DNA of 64,000 nt from Mycolicibacterium sp. (GCF_016462545.1 NZ_JAEMTA010000014.1:1-64000), one strand, 5' to 3'. Shown: positions 22,014 through 33,982, counted from the first letter of the stretch. Translations and numbers: made by a program. Notes: generated by a model from the letters alone, not told the origin.

Positions 22014-25000
22014 GTGGCTGAGGCATCGGTTTCCTCGATCGCCGTGATCGGCATGGGGTGCCGACTCCCCGGCGGCATCGACTCGCCGGCGGGTCTATGG
22101 GACGCTCTGATGCGCGGTGAGAACGCCGTGACGACCGTTCCCCTGGACCGCTGGGACGCCGAGGAATACTACGACCCCGAGCCCGGCGTGCCGGGGCGTT
22201 CCGTGTCGAAGTGGGGCGCGTTTCTCGACGACGTCGCCGGTTTCGACGCCGACTTCTTCAACATCAGCGAGCGCGAGGCGACGTCCATCGACCCGCAGCA
22301 TCGCCTTCTGCTCGAAACCGCCTGGGAAGCAGTCGAACACGCCGGCATCGATCCGGCCGTCATCGCAGACTCCCTGACCGGCGTGTTCATCGGCATGACT
22401 CATGCCGATTACCAACTGTTGGCCGCAGACGCCCACGCGGTCGAAGGCCCATACGGGTTCACCGGCAACAACTTCAGCCTCGCCTCCGGCCGCATCGCCT
22501 ACCACCTCGGCGTACACGGACCCGCCTTCACCGTGGACTCCGCCTGCTCGTCCAGCCTGCTCGCCGTGCACATGGCATGCCGCAGCCTGCACGACCGCGA
22601 GAGCGACATGGCCCTGGCCGGTGGCGTCTCGATCATGCTGGAACCCCGCAAGATGTCCTCGGGCTCGGCCCAGGGCATGCTGTCGGCGACGGGCGCCTGC
22701 CACGCCTTCGACGTAAACGCCGACGGCTTCGTCTCCGGCGAGGCGTCTGCGGTGCTGATGCTCAAACGACTCGATGACGCCTTGGCGGACGGCGACCGGG
22801 TGCTGGCCGTCATCCGCGGCACGGCTGCCAATCAGGACGGCCACACCGTCAACATCGCGACCCCGTCACGCGACGCGCAGGTCAAGGTGTATCGGACTGC
22901 CCTCGCGGCGGGTGACATCGACCCCGCCACCATCGGCATGGTCGAGGCGCACGGCACGGGAACACCGGTCGGCGACCCCATCGAGTTCGCAAGTTTGGCA
23001 ACCGTTTACGGCACGTCGGGACCGTGCGCGCTGGGCTCGGCCAAGACCAACTTCGGGCACGGTCAGTCCGCGTCGGGCGCCGTAGGGCTGATGAAGGCCA
23101 TTCTGTCGCTGCAGCACGCGACGGTGCCCAAGAATCTCCACTTCACCGAGATGCCGGAAGAGATCGCCCGCATCGAGAGCAATCTCTTCGTGCCACGAGA
23201 CGTCACGCCGTGGCCGACGCAGGGTGATCACCCGCGGCGCGCAGCGGTGTCGTCCTACGGGCTCTCCGGCACCAACGTGCATGCCGTCCTCGAGCAGGCA
23301 CCCGACGGTGAGGCGACGCGGATCATCGAATCGACCACGCCGGAACGGCGTGCGGGCGCATCGATGCTCTTCCCGCTGTCTGCGACCTCTACCGAAGCGT
23401 TGCGCCACACGGCGGGCAGGCTGGCCGACTGGCTGGCCAGCCGAGACGAGGTCGAGGATCCCTCGGCAGAGCTCTCCGATCTGGCCTACACCCTGGCGCG
23501 TCGCCGGGCGCACCGACCCGTGCGGACCGTCGTGCTTGCGACCGGCCGCGACGAGCTCGTCGCGGCGCTGCGCGAGGTCGCCGACGGTGACAGCTCGTAC
23601 GAGGCCGCCGTCGGCAAGGGCGAGCGCGGCCCGGTCTGGGTGTTCTCCGGCCAGGGTTCGCAATGGGCTGCGATGGGAGCGGGCCTACTGGCATCCGAAC
23701 CGACGTTCGCCGACGCAGTCGCGGAGATCGAACCGCTGATCGCCGCCGAGTCGGGCTTCTCGGTGACCGAGGCCATGTCCTCGCCCACCGTGGTGAGCGG
23801 TATCGATCAGGTCCAGCCGACGGTGTTCGCCGTCCAGGTCGCGCTCGCCGCGACCATGACGTCGTACGGCGTGGTCCCCGGTGCGGTGATCGGACACTCC
23901 ATGGGCGAGGTCGCGGCGGCTGTCGTCGCCGGGGCGCTGACGCTGCAGGACGGCGTCAAGGTCATCTGCCGCCGGTCGCGACTGATGGCTACGATCGCCG
24001 GCTCGGGTGCGATGGCGTCGGTCGAACTGCCCGCCCAGCAAGTGCTCTCCGAACTGGCCGCCAGAGGTGTCAACGACGTCGTGCTCTCGGTCGTCGCCTC
24101 GCCGCAGTCCGCGGTCGTCGGCGGCGCCAAGGAGTCCGTGCGGGCGCTGGCGGCCGAGTGGGAGGCCCGCGGCGTGATGGCCCGCGAGGTGGCGGTCGAC
24201 GTCGCATCGCATTCGCCTCAGGTCGATCCCATCCTGGACGAGCTGACCGAAGCGCTCGAGGACATCTCGCCGATGGAACCGACGGTGCCGTACTACTCGT
24301 CGACGCTGTACGACCCTCGCGACCCGGCGGACTTCGACGCCTACTACTGGGCGGACAACCTGCGCCACGCGGTCAGGTTCGCGGCCGCCGTCCAGGCTGC
24401 CCTCGAAGACGGCTATCGGGTGTTCGGTGAGCTGTCACCGCACCCGCTGCTCACGTACGCGGTGGATCAGAACGCGCGTAGCCTCGACGTGCGACTCGCC
24501 GCTCTGGCGAGCTTGCGTCGCGATCAGGACCTGCCCCACGGGCTCCGCGGCTTCGTGGCCGACCTGCACGCCGCAGGCGCTGCGATCGACCTCGCCGCGC
24601 TGTGGCCGACCGGTGCGCTCGTCGACGCGCCGCTGCCGTCGTGGACGCACCCGCGCTTGATTCTCACCAGGGACGGACAGGAGCAGGGCACCTCGACGCT
24701 GGCGGTGCATCCGCTGCTGGGTGCCCACGTCCGGCTGCCCGAGGATCCCGAGCGCCACGTGTGGCAATCCGACGTGGGCATCGAGGTTCAGCCCTGGCTG
24801 GGCGACCACCAGGTGCACGGCGTCGCAGCACTTCCTGGTGCCGCCTACTGCGAGATGGCGCTCGCTGCCGCGCGCGCCGTCCTCGGCGACGCCTCGGAGG
24901 CCCGCGACCTCGTGTTCGAGGAATTGTTGTTGCTCGAGGCGCAGACGCCGATCTCGGCCGTCGCGTCCATCACCTCGGAAGGTGCGATCGACTTCCAGGT

Positions 25001-28000
25001 GACGACCCGCCAGGAGGGGCAGGAGATCCGTCGCGCCGCCGCGGTCTTGCACACGGTCGACGGTCAGCCCGAGCCAGGCTCCTACGACATCGCCGCACTG
25101 CTCGCCGACCACCCGGTGGACCGGGATGGCGCCACCATGCGCGACTGGTACGACGTCAGGGGCATTCAATACGGCCCGGCATTCTCCGGTCTGACGACGA
25201 CCCACGCCACGGAGGGTCCGGGAGGGTCCGTGCTCGCCGAGGTGGCACTACCGGGTTCGATCCGGTCCCAACAGGGCGCCTACGCCATCCATCCCGCGCT
25301 GCTCGACGTCTGCTTCCAGGCCGTCGGTGCGCACCCTGACCTGCATTCGGACAACGCAGGCACCCTCATGCTGCCGTTGGGCGTGCGCCGCTTGCGCGCG
25401 CACGCGTCGACGCGCAACGCGCACTACTGCTACGTGCAGGTGGTGAGTGCCGATACGAGGTCGGTCGAGGTGGACGTCGAGGTGCTCGACGAGGTCGGCA
25501 CCGTGTTGTTGACCGTCGGCGGGCTACGGCTCGGTACCGGCGTGTCGGAGGAGGGCCAGCGCGAGAAGCGGCTCAACGACCGCCTTCTGACCATTGATTG
25601 GCGCCGCCAGGAGCCGCCCGCGACCGACGTGATCGGTACCGGAAACTGGCTGGTGATCAACACGTCCGACGAGTCTGACCTGTTCGCGCACCAGCTCGCG
25701 GACGCGCTCAAGGCCGGCGAGGCCGACGTGACCGCCCTGACCTGGTGCGCCGACGACGACCACCATGCCAACACGGAACTGCTCCGGCAGACGCTGGCGG
25801 CACGCCCAAGCGTGGGCGTCGTCGTGGTGCAGGATCCCCGCCGAACCGACGGCGACGCGGTGGCCGAGGGCGCCGACCATGTGCGCCACCTGGTGCGCAT
25901 CGCCAGGGTGCTTCCCGACCTCCCCGGCGAACCGCCACGTCTGTTCGTCCTCACCAGGGGAGCGCAGAGCGTGCTCCCCGGTGAACTGCCCAACCTCGCC
26001 CAGGGCGGCCTGCGCGGGCTGGTCAGGGTGATCGGGATGGAGCAGCCGAGGATGCGGCCCACCCAGATCGACGTCGACGATGCCACCGACGTCCGCCTGA
26101 TCGGCGCCGAGTTGTTGTCGAACTCCGACGAGGACGAGACGGCCTGGCGCGACGGCCAGTACTACACCGCGCGGCTGAACGTCACGCCGCTGCAGGCCGA
26201 GGAGCGCCACAGCACCGTGGTGCGTCCCGAGCGGGAGGGAATGCGGTTGCAGATCCGTACGCCCGGTGACCTGCAATCCGCGGAGCTCGTGTCCTACGAG
26301 CGGATTCCCCCGGGGCCGGGCCAGATCGAGGTCGCGGTGTCGGCGTCGAACCTCAACTTCGCCGACGTCCTCGTCGCCTACGGTCGCTACCCGTCCTTCG
26401 AGGGACGGCTGCCCCAACTCGGTGCGGACTTCGCGGGTGTCGTCACCGCCGTGGGCGCCGGAGTCACCGACCATCAGATCGGCGACCGGGTTGCGGGCAT
26501 CTCTGCCACCGGTGCCTGGTGCACGTTCGTCACCTGCGACGCGAACCTCGCGGTGCGCATCCCGGGAGACCTGACCGATGGCACCGCCGCAGCCGTGCCC
26601 AGCGCTCACGCGACCGCGTGGTACTCGCTGCACAACCTGGCCAGGATCGGTGCGGGCGACAAGGTGCTGATCCACTCCGCGACCGGCGGCGTAGGGCAGG
26701 CCGCGGTGGCCATCGCCCATGCTGCCGGCGCCGAGGTGTACGCCACCGCCGGGAGCCCGGCACGTCGCAAGATGTTGGCGGACATGGGTGTTGCCCACGT
26801 CTACGACTCGCGCACCATCGAGTTCGCCGAACAGATTCGGCGTGACACCGATGGGTACGGGGTCGACGTCGTGCTCAACTCCCTGCCGGGTGCGGCGCAG
26901 CGGGCAGGACTGGAACTGCTGACGTTCGGTGGCCGGTTCGTCGAGATCGGAAAGCGGGACATCTACGGCGACACCAAGCTGGGACTGTTCCCCTTCCGGC
27001 GCAACCTGTCCTTCTACGCCGTGGACCTCGCGCTGCTGACCCTGGTCGCGCCGGACACCCTGCGCGGTCTCCTCGAGGTGATCTATCAACAGATCGCCGA
27101 CGGGGTTCTCCCGCCGCCGCAGACCACGCACTATCCGTTGGCCAACGGCGCCAACGCAATCCGTGCCATGGGCGCGGCGGAGCACACCGGCAAGCTGGTG
27201 CTCGACGTGCCGCGCACCGGTCAGTTCGCGGCCGTCGTGCCCGCCGAGCGGGCACCTGCGTTCCGTGCCGACGGTGCGTACGTCGTCACCGGAGGGCTGG
27301 GCGGTCTCGGGTTGTTCCTGGCCGAGGAGATGGCCGCCGCCGGTTGCGGGCGCATCGTCCTGAATGGTCGCTCCACGCCGCAGTCCGAGACACTGCGCGT
27401 CATCGAGAGGTTGCGTCGCGGCGGCACCGAGGTCGAGGTGGAACTCGGCGACGTCTCGCATGCGGACACCGCGGCGCGACTCGTCTCCGCGGCGACCGCC
27501 ACCGGAATGCCGCTGCGCGGAGTGCTGCATGCCGCCGCGGTCATCGAGGACGCCACCCTCGGCAACATCACCGACGAGCTCATCGAACGGGACTGGGCGC
27601 CAAAGGTGATGGGTGCGTGGCGTCTTCACGAGGCCACGGCATCCGCATCGCTGGACTGGTTCTGCGCGTTCTCGTCGGCCGCCGCAATGGTCGGCTCGCC
27701 CGGGCAGGGTGCGTACGCCTCGGCCAACAGCTGGCTCGACTCGTTCGCCCGCTGGCGCCGCGCCCAGGACCTTCCCGCACAGGTCGTGGCATGGGGAGCG
27801 TGGGCGAAGATCGGTGCCGGACAAGCCATGGCGGACAACGACGGAATGGCCATTGCCCCGGAGGACGGCGCCTACGCATTCGACGCTCTGATGCGCCATA
27901 CGCGGGTGTACAGCGGCTACGCCCCGGTGGCGGGAGCTGCGTGGCTGACGGCCTTCGCGCAGACCAGCCCGTTCGCCGAGGCGTTCGCATCGATGGGGCA

Positions 28001-28313
28001 GGACCGGTCGGGGTCCAGTGAGTTCCTCGACGAGCTGCGCCTGCTACCGCGGGAGGAATGGTCGGCTCGGGTGCGGCGGCTGATCTCCGAGGAGATGAGC
28101 CTCATCCTGCGCCGATCGGTCGATGCCGACCGCCCGCTGTCCGAATACGGCCTCGATTCGCTCGGCACGCTGGAACTGCGTACCCGACTGGAGTCCGAGA
28201 CCGGCGTGCGGATCGGTTCGACGGACGTCACCACGGTGCGCGCCCTGGCCGAACGACTCAGCGAGCTGATCGCCGTCGACATCGAGCCCGCAGTGCCTTC
28301 GGCGGCGTCGTGA
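22014..28313 (+). CDS. Mas/Pks5-type iterative polyketide synthase (KS-AT-DH-ER-KR-ACP)
   Basis: A 2099-residue type I synthase with one full reducing module, the architecture of mycocerosic acid synthase and Pks5. KS: Cys178 in VDSACSSSL, then [12 protein letters not shown] and [10 protein letters not shown]: Ser629 in GHSMGE and the VASH motif at 730-733, which marks methylmalonyl-CoA use. DH: HxxxGxxxxP from His932. ER: NADPH motif [10 protein letters not shown] near 1553. [10 protein letters not shown] near 1759. ACP: Ser2049 in [10 protein letters not shown]. All catalytic residues looked for are present. It should extend a fatty acyl starter with several methylmalonyl units to a multi-methyl-branched saturated acid. 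It has no thioesterase, so release to sugar would be by the PapA enzymes downstream. The position matches the pks5 region of other mycobacteria. Confidence 0.95.
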   Translation: MAEASVSSIAVIGMGCRLPGGIDSPAGLWDALMRGENAVTTVPLDRWDAEEYYDPEPGVPGRSVSKWGAFLDDVAGFDADFFNISEREATSIDPQHRLLLETAWEAVEHAGIDPAVIADSLTGVFIGMTHADYQLLAADAHAVEGPYGFTGNNFSLASGRIAYHLGVHGPAFTVDSACSSSLLAVHMACRSLHDRESDMALAGGVSIMLEPRKMSSGSAQGMLSATGACHAFDVNADGFVSGEASAVLMLKRLDDALADGDRVLAVIRGTAANQDGHTVNIATPSRDAQVKVYRTALAAGDIDPATIGMVEAHGTGTPVGDPIEFASLATVYGTSGPCALGSAKTNFGHGQSASGAVGLMKAILSLQHATVPKNLHFTEMPEEIARIESNLFVPRDVTPWPTQGDHPRRAAVSSYGLSGTNVHAVLEQAPDGEATRIIESTTPERRAGASMLFPLSATSTEALRHTAGRLADWLASRDEVEDPSAELSDLAYTLARRRAHRPVRTVVLATGRDELVAALREVADGDSSYEAAVGKGERGPVWVFSGQGSQWAAMGAGLLASEPTFADAVAEIEPLIAAESGFSVTEAMSSPTVVSGIDQVQPTVFAVQVALAATMTSYGVVPGAVIGHSMGEVAAAVVAGALTLQDGVKVICRRSRLMATIAGSGAMASVELPAQQVLSELAARGVNDVVLSVVASPQSAVVGGAKESVRALAAEWEARGVMAREVAVDVASHSPQVDPILDELTEALEDISPMEPTVPYYSSTLYDPRDPADFDAYYWADNLRHAVRFAAAVQAALEDGYRVFGELSPHPLLTYAVDQNARSLDVRLAALASLRRDQDLPHGLRGFVADLHAAGAAIDLAALWPTGALVDAPLPSWTHPRLILTRDGQEQGTSTLAVHPLLGAHVRLPEDPERHVWQSDVGIEVQPWLGDHQVHGVAALPGAAYCEMALAAARAVLGDASEARDLVFEELLLLEAQTPISAVASITSEGAIDFQVTTRQEGQEIRRAAAVLHTVDGQPEPGSYDIAALLADHPVDRDGATMRDWYDVRGIQYGPAFSGLTTTHATEGPGGSVLAEVALPGSIRSQQGAYAIHPALLDVCFQAVGAHPDLHSDNAGTLMLPLGVRRLRAHASTRNAHYCYVQVVSADTRSVEVDVEVLDEVGTVLLTVGGLRLGTGVSEEGQREKRLNDRLLTIDWRRQEPPATDVIGTGNWLVINTSDESDLFAHQLADALKAGEADVTALTWCADDDHHANTELLRQTLAARPSVGVVVVQDPRRTDGDAVAEGADHVRHLVRIARVLPDLPGEPPRLFVLTRGAQSVLPGELPNLAQGGLRGLVRVIGMEQPRMRPTQIDVDDATDVRLIGAELLSNSDEDETAWRDGQYYTARLNVTPLQAEERHSTVVRPEREGMRLQIRTPGDLQSAELVSYERIPPGPGQIEVAVSASNLNFADVLVAYGRYPSFEGRLPQLGADFAGVVTAVGAGVTDHQIGDRVAGISATGAWCTFVTCDANLAVRIPGDLTDGTAAAVPSAHATAWYSLHNLARIGAGDKVLIHSATGGVGQAAVAIAHAAGAEVYATAGSPARRKMLADMGVAHVYDSRTIEFAEQIRRDTDGYGVDVVLNSLPGAAQRAGLELLTFGGRFVEIGKRDIYGDTKLGLFPFRRNLSFYAVDLALLTLVAPDTLRGLLEVIYQQIADGVLPPPQTTHYPLANGANAIRAMGAAEHTGKLVLDVPRTGQFAAVVPAERAPAFRADGAYVVTGGLGGLGLFLAEEMAAAGCGRIVLNGRSTPQSETLRVIERLRRGGTEVEVELGDVSHADTAARLVSAATATGMPLRGVLHAAAVIEDATLGNITDELIERDWAPKVMGAWRLHEATASASLDWFCAFSSAAAMVGSPGQGAYASANSWLDSFARWRRAQDLPAQVVAWGAWAKIGAGQAMADNDGMAIAPEDGAYAFDALMRHTRVYSGYAPVAGAAWLTAFAQTSPFAEAFASMGQDRSGSSEFLDELRLLPREEWSARVRRLISEEMSLILRRSVDADRPLSEYGLDSLGTLELRTRLESETGVRIGSTDVTTVRALAERLSELIAVDIEPAVPSAAS

Positions 28314-28372
28314 ACAGTCAACCAGCGCCGAAGACGTCGCTCACCGAGGTACCAGGAGCGGGGGAGAGATAG

Positions 28373-29863
28373 ATGGTTGCGATCAAGGCGATCCACGACT
28401 GGATCGGAGCCTCGGGGGCTGTGGTGTCATGGCATCCCTCTCCGGTCAGCGTGGCCAAGGTTCGAAATGCGCCCGTGAGTGCCGTGCCCGCCAGTTACCA
28501 ACAGGCGCAACACATCCGCGGTTACAAGAGCCATCTGTCCGAGGGCAGCGACATGGCCCGTCTCAACATTCCCGCCTGGGACATGCCCGGCCAGTGCGAC
28601 ATTCGCGCGATGACCCACGTGATCAACGCATATCTCCGTCGTCACGACACCTATCACAGCTGGTTCGAACTGACGGACTCCGACGAAGTGGTCCGGCACA
28701 CCGTGGAGAATCCGAGGGACATCGCCTTCGTCCCCACCAAGCACGGTGAGATGACGGCGCCGCAGTGGCGCGAGCACATCCTCTCGACGCCGGATCCACT
28801 GCAGTGGGAGTGCTTCTCGTTCGGCATCATCCAACGTGCCGACCACTTCACGTTCTACATCAGCATCGACCACGTCCACACCGACGCGATGTTCATGGGC
28901 GTGGTCCTCGTCGAGATCCACATGATGTACTCGGCGTTGGCCGGCGGTGGTGGCCCCATTCCGCTGCCCGCCGCCGGAAGCTACGACGACTACTGCGTAC
29001 GCCAGCACGACTTCCTGTCGTCGCTGACGCTCGAGACGCCCGAGGTGCAGGAGTGGGTCCGCTTCGCGCGGTCCAACGGCGGCACGATGCCGCACTTCCC
29101 GATGCCGCTGGGTGACCCGCCATGGTCGACAGCAGGCGATCTGGTCACGGTGCGGTTGATGGACAAACAACAGTCCGACCGATTCGAAGCGGCGTGCACC
29201 GCGGCGGGCGCGCGGTTCATCGGCGGCGTATTCGCCTGCGCGGCGCTGGCGCAGCACGCGTTGACCGGATCGACCGACTATCACGTCATCACCCCGACCA
29301 CCACGCGCCAGACACCTGCGGAGTTCCAGACGACCGGGTGGTTCACGGGGGTGGTGCCCGTCTCCGTGTCGGTCGACCCCGAGTCGTTCGCAGCGACCGC
29401 CAAGGCTGCGCAGGTCTCGTTCGACGGTCGGATGTCGTTGGGGCCCATACCGTTCGATCGGGTGCTGGAGTTGGCCGACGAGTCCATGGGTCTGAGCAAG
29501 CCGGTCCCCGGCGTGCCGATGGTGTCCTACCTCGACGCCGGTCTGCCACCGCTCTCCGCAAGCATCATCGCGGAGTGGGAGCGAATGAACGGCAAGGTCT
29601 ACAGTGACGCGCGTTCGGCCTACCAGATCGGCATCTGGGTCAATCGGGGCGAGCGCGAGACGTCGGTCACCGTGGCCTTCCCGAACAACCCCATCGCCCG
29701 GGAGTCGCTCGACCGCTACGTCGCGGCGATGACCGCGGTCTACCTCGGTGTCGCCGACGGAACCCTGGCGGTCACCTCTCGCACCCACGGGCGGCACGGG
29801 GAGGCAATGCGCCGCAACGCCGTTCGCGATCTCGAGCCGTTGTTGCCAATGGTCAAGGGCTAG
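28373..29863 (+). CDS. PapA-family polyketide-associated acyltransferase
   Basis: A 496-residue acyltransferase of the Pap family (condensation-domain fold). Pap proteins move mycobacterial polyketide acids from the synthase to a glycolipid or diol. The Pap signature HX3DX14Y is complete: His167, Asp171 and Tyr186 in IDHVHTDAMFMGVV onward. The residue after Asp is Ala instead of the Gly of NRPS condensation domains. C-terminal DFGWG-like positions are replaced by IWVNRGE. It lies 59 bases after the synthase, with a GGGGAGAG ribosome-binding site. Probably acts on a trehalose or other sugar with the chain made by the upstream synthase. The acceptor cannot be read from sequence. Confidence 0.9.
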   Translation: MVAIKAIHDWIGASGAVVSWHPSPVSVAKVRNAPVSAVPASYQQAQHIRGYKSHLSEGSDMARLNIPAWDMPGQCDIRAMTHVINAYLRRHDTYHSWFELTDSDEVVRHTVENPRDIAFVPTKHGEMTAPQWREHILSTPDPLQWECFSFGIIQRADHFTFYISIDHVHTDAMFMGVVLVEIHMMYSALAGGGGPIPLPAAGSYDDYCVRQHDFLSSLTLETPEVQEWVRFARSNGGTMPHFPMPLGDPPWSTAGDLVTVRLMDKQQSDRFEAACTAAGARFIGGVFACAALAQHALTGSTDYHVITPTTTRQTPAEFQTTGWFTGVVPVSVSVDPESFAATAKAAQVSFDGRMSLGPIPFDRVLELADESMGLSKPVPGVPMVSYLDAGLPPLSASIIAEWERMNGKVYSDARSAYQIGIWVNRGERETSVTVAFPNNPIARESLDRYVAAMTAVYLGVADGTLAVTSRTHGRHGEAMRRNAVRDLEPLLPMVKG

Positions 29864-29865
29864 CC

Positions 29866-31248
29866 GTGGTGTCGACCCGCACGCGTGAACGGGCCGAACA
29901 TCGTCCCGACAACCGACTCGACTTCGTCGATCAAGCGCTCTATCTCGGGTTGCGTGCCACCGGTCAGGCCGCGGTGACGCAGATCGTCTGGGTGTACGAA
30001 CACGAGATCGACATGGAGGCAGTCCGCCGCTATCACGTCGACTTCGGATACGGCATGGCGGGCAGGCTGATCGAGCCGTCGATCCTTCCGTTCGGGCGAC
30101 ATCGCTGGGTCACGTCCCAAGGTCCCGCAGCACCCCTGCGCGTGGCCGCGGAACCCCGACCCCGGGCCGAACTCAGCGACTGGATCGACGAGTGCGCCCA
30201 GCAGCCCATCGATCCCGAGTTCGGGCCGTCTTGGCACATCGACGTCCTCCCCATGACCGACGGATCGACGGCGGTGAGTCTGGTCGGGTCACACTGCGTG
30301 GCCGACGGCGGAGGCGCGTTGCTGACGGTGTACGAAGGGGTTCTGGGTCTACGTCGGGACCTGGGCTATCCGCCGCCCCGCTCGCGAACCCGGCGCCAAG
30401 CGCTCCTCGCCGATGCTCGCCAGACTCTGCGCGACCTGCCCGAATTGGGCCGCACGGTCGTCGCGGCGGCGAAGTTCCTCCGTGACAAGCGCAGAGAGGC
30501 CGCGGGTTCGGCCAAGGTCGAGACGTCGAAACCGGTCGCGTACGCGCACGCGGACGTCGCCGTGGTGGCGCCCGCCGTCGCGGTGATCATTCCGACCGAC
30601 CACTGGGACGAACGGGCAGCAAGCCTTGGGGGAAACAGTCATTCACTGCTCGCGGCGCTGTCGGCGAGATTGGCGGTGCACCAGGGGCGCGAGCTGGGAG
30701 ATGACGGCACGGTTGCGCTGATCGTTCCCATCAACGACCGCACACTCGAGGACACCAGGGCCAACGCCGTGAAACTGGCCTACGTCCGAGTCGACCCGAC
30801 GCAGGTCGCGACCGACCTCTCCGACACTCGCACCGCGATTCGAGAAGCCCTCGCGGTCATGCGCGAGAAGCCCGACGAGGCAATGCAATTGCTTCCACTC
30901 ACGCCGTTCATTCCCAAGGTGGCGGTGCGTCGCACAGCCGATCTGGCGTTTGGTTTCGCCGCCCAACCGGTGTCGTGTTCCAACGTGGGCGACCTGCCCG
31001 TCGATGTGGCGCGTCTCGACGGAACGCCGGCCGAGCTGGTGATCATGCGGGGAGCGGACCAGCACGTCACCCGCCGAGTGCTCGAGGAGCGTCACGGTGT
31101 GTTGACCGTGGTATGCGGTCGGCTCGACGGCAAGGTCAGCATGACCGTCGTCGGATACCAACCCGGCGCCCAGAACACCAAGGAGTGCCTGCGAGAGAGG
31201 GTAGCCGTCTCCCTACGTGAGCTCGGCCTGACCGGCATCATCGTATGA
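29866..31248 (+). CDS. PapA-like/condensation-fold acyltransferase, first tandem copy
   Basis: A 460-residue protein starting two bases after the papA stop. The N-terminal block FVDQALYLGLRATG and the motif HxxxDG (His143, Asp147, Gly148 in GSHCVADGG) place it among CoA-dependent acyltransferases of the condensation/WS-DGAT fold. Of the three related copies in the window (this one, the next gene, and the gene at 48.9-50.2 kb) this is the only one with an intact HxxxDG. Further shared blocks are RSRTRRQALLADARQ and PVSCSNVGDLP. It overlaps the following gene by four bases (ATGA). It probably adds a second acyl group to the same glycolipid; a wax-ester or diacylglycerol role is an alternative. 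Confidence 0.82.
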   Translation: MVSTRTRERAEHRPDNRLDFVDQALYLGLRATGQAAVTQIVWVYEHEIDMEAVRRYHVDFGYGMAGRLIEPSILPFGRHRWVTSQGPAAPLRVAAEPRPRAELSDWIDECAQQPIDPEFGPSWHIDVLPMTDGSTAVSLVGSHCVADGGGALLTVYEGVLGLRRDLGYPPPRSRTRRQALLADARQTLRDLPELGRTVVAAAKFLRDKRREAAGSAKVETSKPVAYAHADVAVVAPAVAVIIPTDHWDERAASLGGNSHSLLAALSARLAVHQGRELGDDGTVALIVPINDRTLEDTRANAVKLAYVRVDPTQVATDLSDTRTAIREALAVMREKPDEAMQLLPLTPFIPKVAVRRTADLAFGFAAQPVSCSNVGDLPVDVARLDGTPAELVIMRGADQHVTRRVLEERHGVLTVVCGRLDGKVSMTVVGYQPGAQNTKECLRERVAVSLRELGLTGIIV

Positions 31249-32576
31249 GCGACGAGCTGGCGTTCATCGACCAGGCGACGTATCTGTCGTGGCATGCCAC
31301 GGGTAGAGCCCAGCTCGTTCAGTACGTCTGGGTGTACACCCGTCCCGTCGACATGGATCGTCTCCGACGTTTCCATCGTCAGATCGGACACGGGTTCGCG
31401 GGCAGATTGATCGAGCCGTCGGTGCTGCCGTTCGGACGACACAGATGGGTGGCGGCGACCGGGCCTGCCGCGCCGCTGCACGTCGCCGAGATGCGGCCGC
31501 CGAGCTTCCTCGGCGACTGGATTGCAGAACGCTCCCAGCAGCGCATCGATCCCGTGCGCGGACCCGGCTGGCACCTCGGGGTGTTGCCGATGAGCGACGG
31601 CACCACAGCGATCACCCTCGTGGCGTCGCACTGTCTGCTCGATCACGGCGCGTCACTGCGGACGTTGCTCGACGCCGTGAACGACGAGCCGCGTGACTTC
31701 GGATACCGGTCGGCGCGATCACGTACGCGCCGTGAGGCGTTGGTGGCCGATGCCCGTCAAGTGGTGCGGGACCTGCCGGAGCTCGGCCGGACGGTCCTCG
31801 CCGCTGCGAAGTTCGCCTACCGCAGCAGGCGCGAGATCACCTCGTCCGGGACCTCGCGGCCGTCGGCTGCGGTGACGGGATCCGACGAGTCGTTGGTCCT
31901 GCCCGCCGTGTCGGCCGTCGTCGACCTAGGCGACTGGGATGCCCGTGCCGGTGCGCTGGGCGGCAACGGCTACTCCCTGCTCGCGGGGTTCGCGGCGCTG
32001 CTGGGGGAGCGCCTGGGGCGGGCCAGGCCCTCCGACGGCGCGGTCACGCTCTTGATCGCACTGAGCGACCGCGGCGGAGTGGACGACCGTCGCGGAAATG
32101 CCATGAAGATCGCCTCGGCGACAGTCGATCCCGCGCCCGTGCGGACAGACCTGGCCGCCGCGAGGTCGGCGGTCAAGGCGGCCCTCACCACCATGCGGTC
32201 CGGCCCCGACGAGAAGCACGCGCTCCTGCCGATCACGCCGTTCGTTCCGAAGCGAGCCGTTCGACGGACCGCGGACGTGATCTTCGGCGACCTCCCGGTG
32301 TCGTGCTCCAACCTCGGTGACATCCCGCCCGAGATGGCCCGTGCCGACGGCACCAGCGCCGACTACATGCTGTTCCTCCCCGTCGACCAAGGTGTGACCC
32401 GGAGCGCGCTCGAGCGTGCCGGTGGTCAACTCGTGGTGGCGGCCGGTCGGGTCGACGGAAACGTGTCGATCGGCGTCGTCGGCTATGAGGTGGGTGCCGA
32501 GAACACCCGGGAGTGGCTCGCGGACAAGCTCGTTCGCACTCTGGCTGACTTCGGCCTGAAGGGCACCATCATCTAG
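31245..32576 (+). CDS. PapA-like/condensation-fold acyltransferase, second tandem copy
   Basis: A 443-residue paralogue of the preceding gene, with matching blocks along its whole length: FIDQATYLSWHATGR, GRLIEPSVLPFGRHRW, RSRTRREALVADARQ and PVSCSNLGDIP. The active-site motif is His129-Cys-Leu-Leu-Asp133 followed by His instead of Gly. The ATG overlaps the upstream stop (ATGA), so the pair arose by tandem duplication and is translationally coupled. The two copies have diverged a good deal, which suggests different acyl donors or positions. Its 3' end overlaps the convergent glycosyltransferase by eight bases. Confidence 0.82.
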   Translation: MSDELAFIDQATYLSWHATGRAQLVQYVWVYTRPVDMDRLRRFHRQIGHGFAGRLIEPSVLPFGRHRWVAATGPAAPLHVAEMRPPSFLGDWIAERSQQRIDPVRGPGWHLGVLPMSDGTTAITLVASHCLLDHGASLRTLLDAVNDEPRDFGYRSARSRTRREALVADARQVVRDLPELGRTVLAAAKFAYRSRREITSSGTSRPSAAVTGSDESLVLPAVSAVVDLGDWDARAGALGGNGYSLLAGFAALLGERLGRARPSDGAVTLLIALSDRGGVDDRRGNAMKIASATVDPAPVRTDLAAARSAVKAALTTMRSGPDEKHALLPITPFVPKRAVRRTADVIFGDLPVSCSNLGDIPPEMARADGTSADYMLFLPVDQGVTRSALERAGGQLVVAAGRVDGNVSIGVVGYEVGAENTREWLADKLVRTLADFGLKGTII

Positions 32577-33831
32577 CCGACGACGGTCCGTGCTCGGCCT
32601 TGGCCTCCAGCAGATCGGCCGCCGTAGCCACACTGCGTGCCGGGGGCGTCATCCGCGTCGCCGCCACGCGTGCGCGCTCCCGATACTCCGGCGAGAGTGC
32701 GGTCCGCAGGGCCTTCGTGAGGGAGCGCGCCGACGTCCGCGAGAAGCGTTGAGCGACACCAACCTTCATGCGGTTGATCTGCGAGGCCCAGACTGGCTGA
32801 TCGGCGGAGACCCAGAGCACCACCGTCGGGACGCCGGAGCGCACACTCGCGGCCGTGGTCCCCGCCCCGCCGTGGTGGACCGCCGCGCGGCAGGCGGGAA
32901 AGACCTTCGAGTGGTTGACCGCACCGACGAGCCTGACCCGATCGTCGTGGGGCACCTGTGCGACGTCCCAGACTCCGGTGCTGATCAATGCCCGCTCGCC
33001 GAGTTCGGCGCATACCGACGTGATCATCGCAATGGCACTCGCCGGCGATTCGACCGGCATGCTGCCGAACCCGAAGTAGATCGGTGGCGTGCCGGCGGCC
33101 ATCCAGTCGGCCAGCTCGTCATCGCCAGATGTGGGCAGCTCGAGGGAGATCGAACCGATCAGCGGGCGGACGTCCCGCCATTCCTCGGCGAGCCCGGGGA
33201 AGAAGGAACCGTCGTAGGCCTGGAGTTCGAGGGCACCACCGGCGATGATGCGGCGCACCGCACGCACCTTTGCCTGCGGCAGGTCCAACGTATCCCGTTG
33301 CGCGTCCTCGGCGGCCTTGAGCACCCTCCAGTGCGCCCACTCTGCTACCGACCAGCCGGTGCGCAGCACGGGCCCCGGCAATCGAACGGGAAGCACGTGA
33401 CCGTTCATCCGGCACGGGAAGTAGTGCAGCGCGGCGAGCGGAAGGGCCCGCGCTTCAGCGACGTTGGCCGCGACCTCCTGGTAGGTGGTTCCCGTCAGGA
33501 TCAGATCGGCATCGGCCGAGATGGACGAGAGGGTCTCGCTCATCTCGGCCCAGCCCTCGGTGACGTACTCGCGGCTGCGGCGCAGGACGGTCATGGGATT
33601 CTGGAGCTTCCACCAGTCGCGGAAGACGTCGGCCTCCAGCTGTTTCTGTGAATCCACGCCGTAGGCGACGGGATTCTCCAGCCCCGCGGATTCGACGAAT
33701 CCGAGCAGGTTCGGCGGTACCGCAACCCGCACTCGATGACCCCGCCGCAACAGCTCCACGGCGACCGCTGCGCAGGGTTCGACGTCCCCTCGGGTGCCAT
33801 GGACGGCGACCACGAACTTCATCGACGGCAA
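32569..33831 (-). CDS. GT1-family glycosyltransferase (mycobacterial glycolipid type)
   Basis: A 420-residue GT-B enzyme of family 1, the type that glycosylates glycopeptidolipids, lipooligosaccharides and sterols. The N-terminus MKFVVAVHGTRGDVEPCAAVAVELL is the acceptor-side signature of this group (compare Rv1524, Rv1526c and Gtf proteins). The C-terminal sugar-nucleotide region has FGFGSMP and CRAAVHHGGAGTTAASVRSGVPTVV. No membrane segments. It uses a nucleotide sugar, perhaps UDP-glucose or a deoxysugar; which one cannot be told. It is convergent with the acyltransferase pair and divergent from mmpL, with a 160-base shared upstream region. Confidence 0.9.
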   Translation of the reverse strand: MPSMKFVVAVHGTRGDVEPCAAVAVELLRRGHRVRVAVPPNLLGFVESAGLENPVAYGVDSQKQLEADVFRDWWKLQNPMTVLRRSREYVTEGWAEMSETLSSISADADLILTGTTYQEVAANVAEARALPLAALHYFPCRMNGHVLPVRLPGPVLRTGWSVAEWAHWRVLKAAEDAQRDTLDLPQAKVRAVRRIIAGGALELQAYDGSFFPGLAEEWRDVRPLIGSISLELPTSGDDELADWMAAGTPPIYFGFGSMPVESPASAIAMITSVCAELGERALISTGVWDVAQVPHDDRVRLVGAVNHSKVFPACRAAVHHGGAGTTAASVRSGVPTVVLWVSADQPVWASQINRMKVGVAQRFSRTSARSLTKALRTALSPEYRERARVAATRMTPPARSVATAADLLEAKAEHGPSSAR

Positions 33832-33982
33832 AACCGCCGATTGGTACGAAAAGTCTTTGTTCTCAGCCGTTTAGCCATCATCGAACCGCGCACACCCGAT
33901 TAGAGCACGCGGACGTGGTGCGCGTTGCCGCAGGCAGTCTGCAGCGCTCGCTCGTCCTGATCTCGACGGTTGCTGAGCGGTG

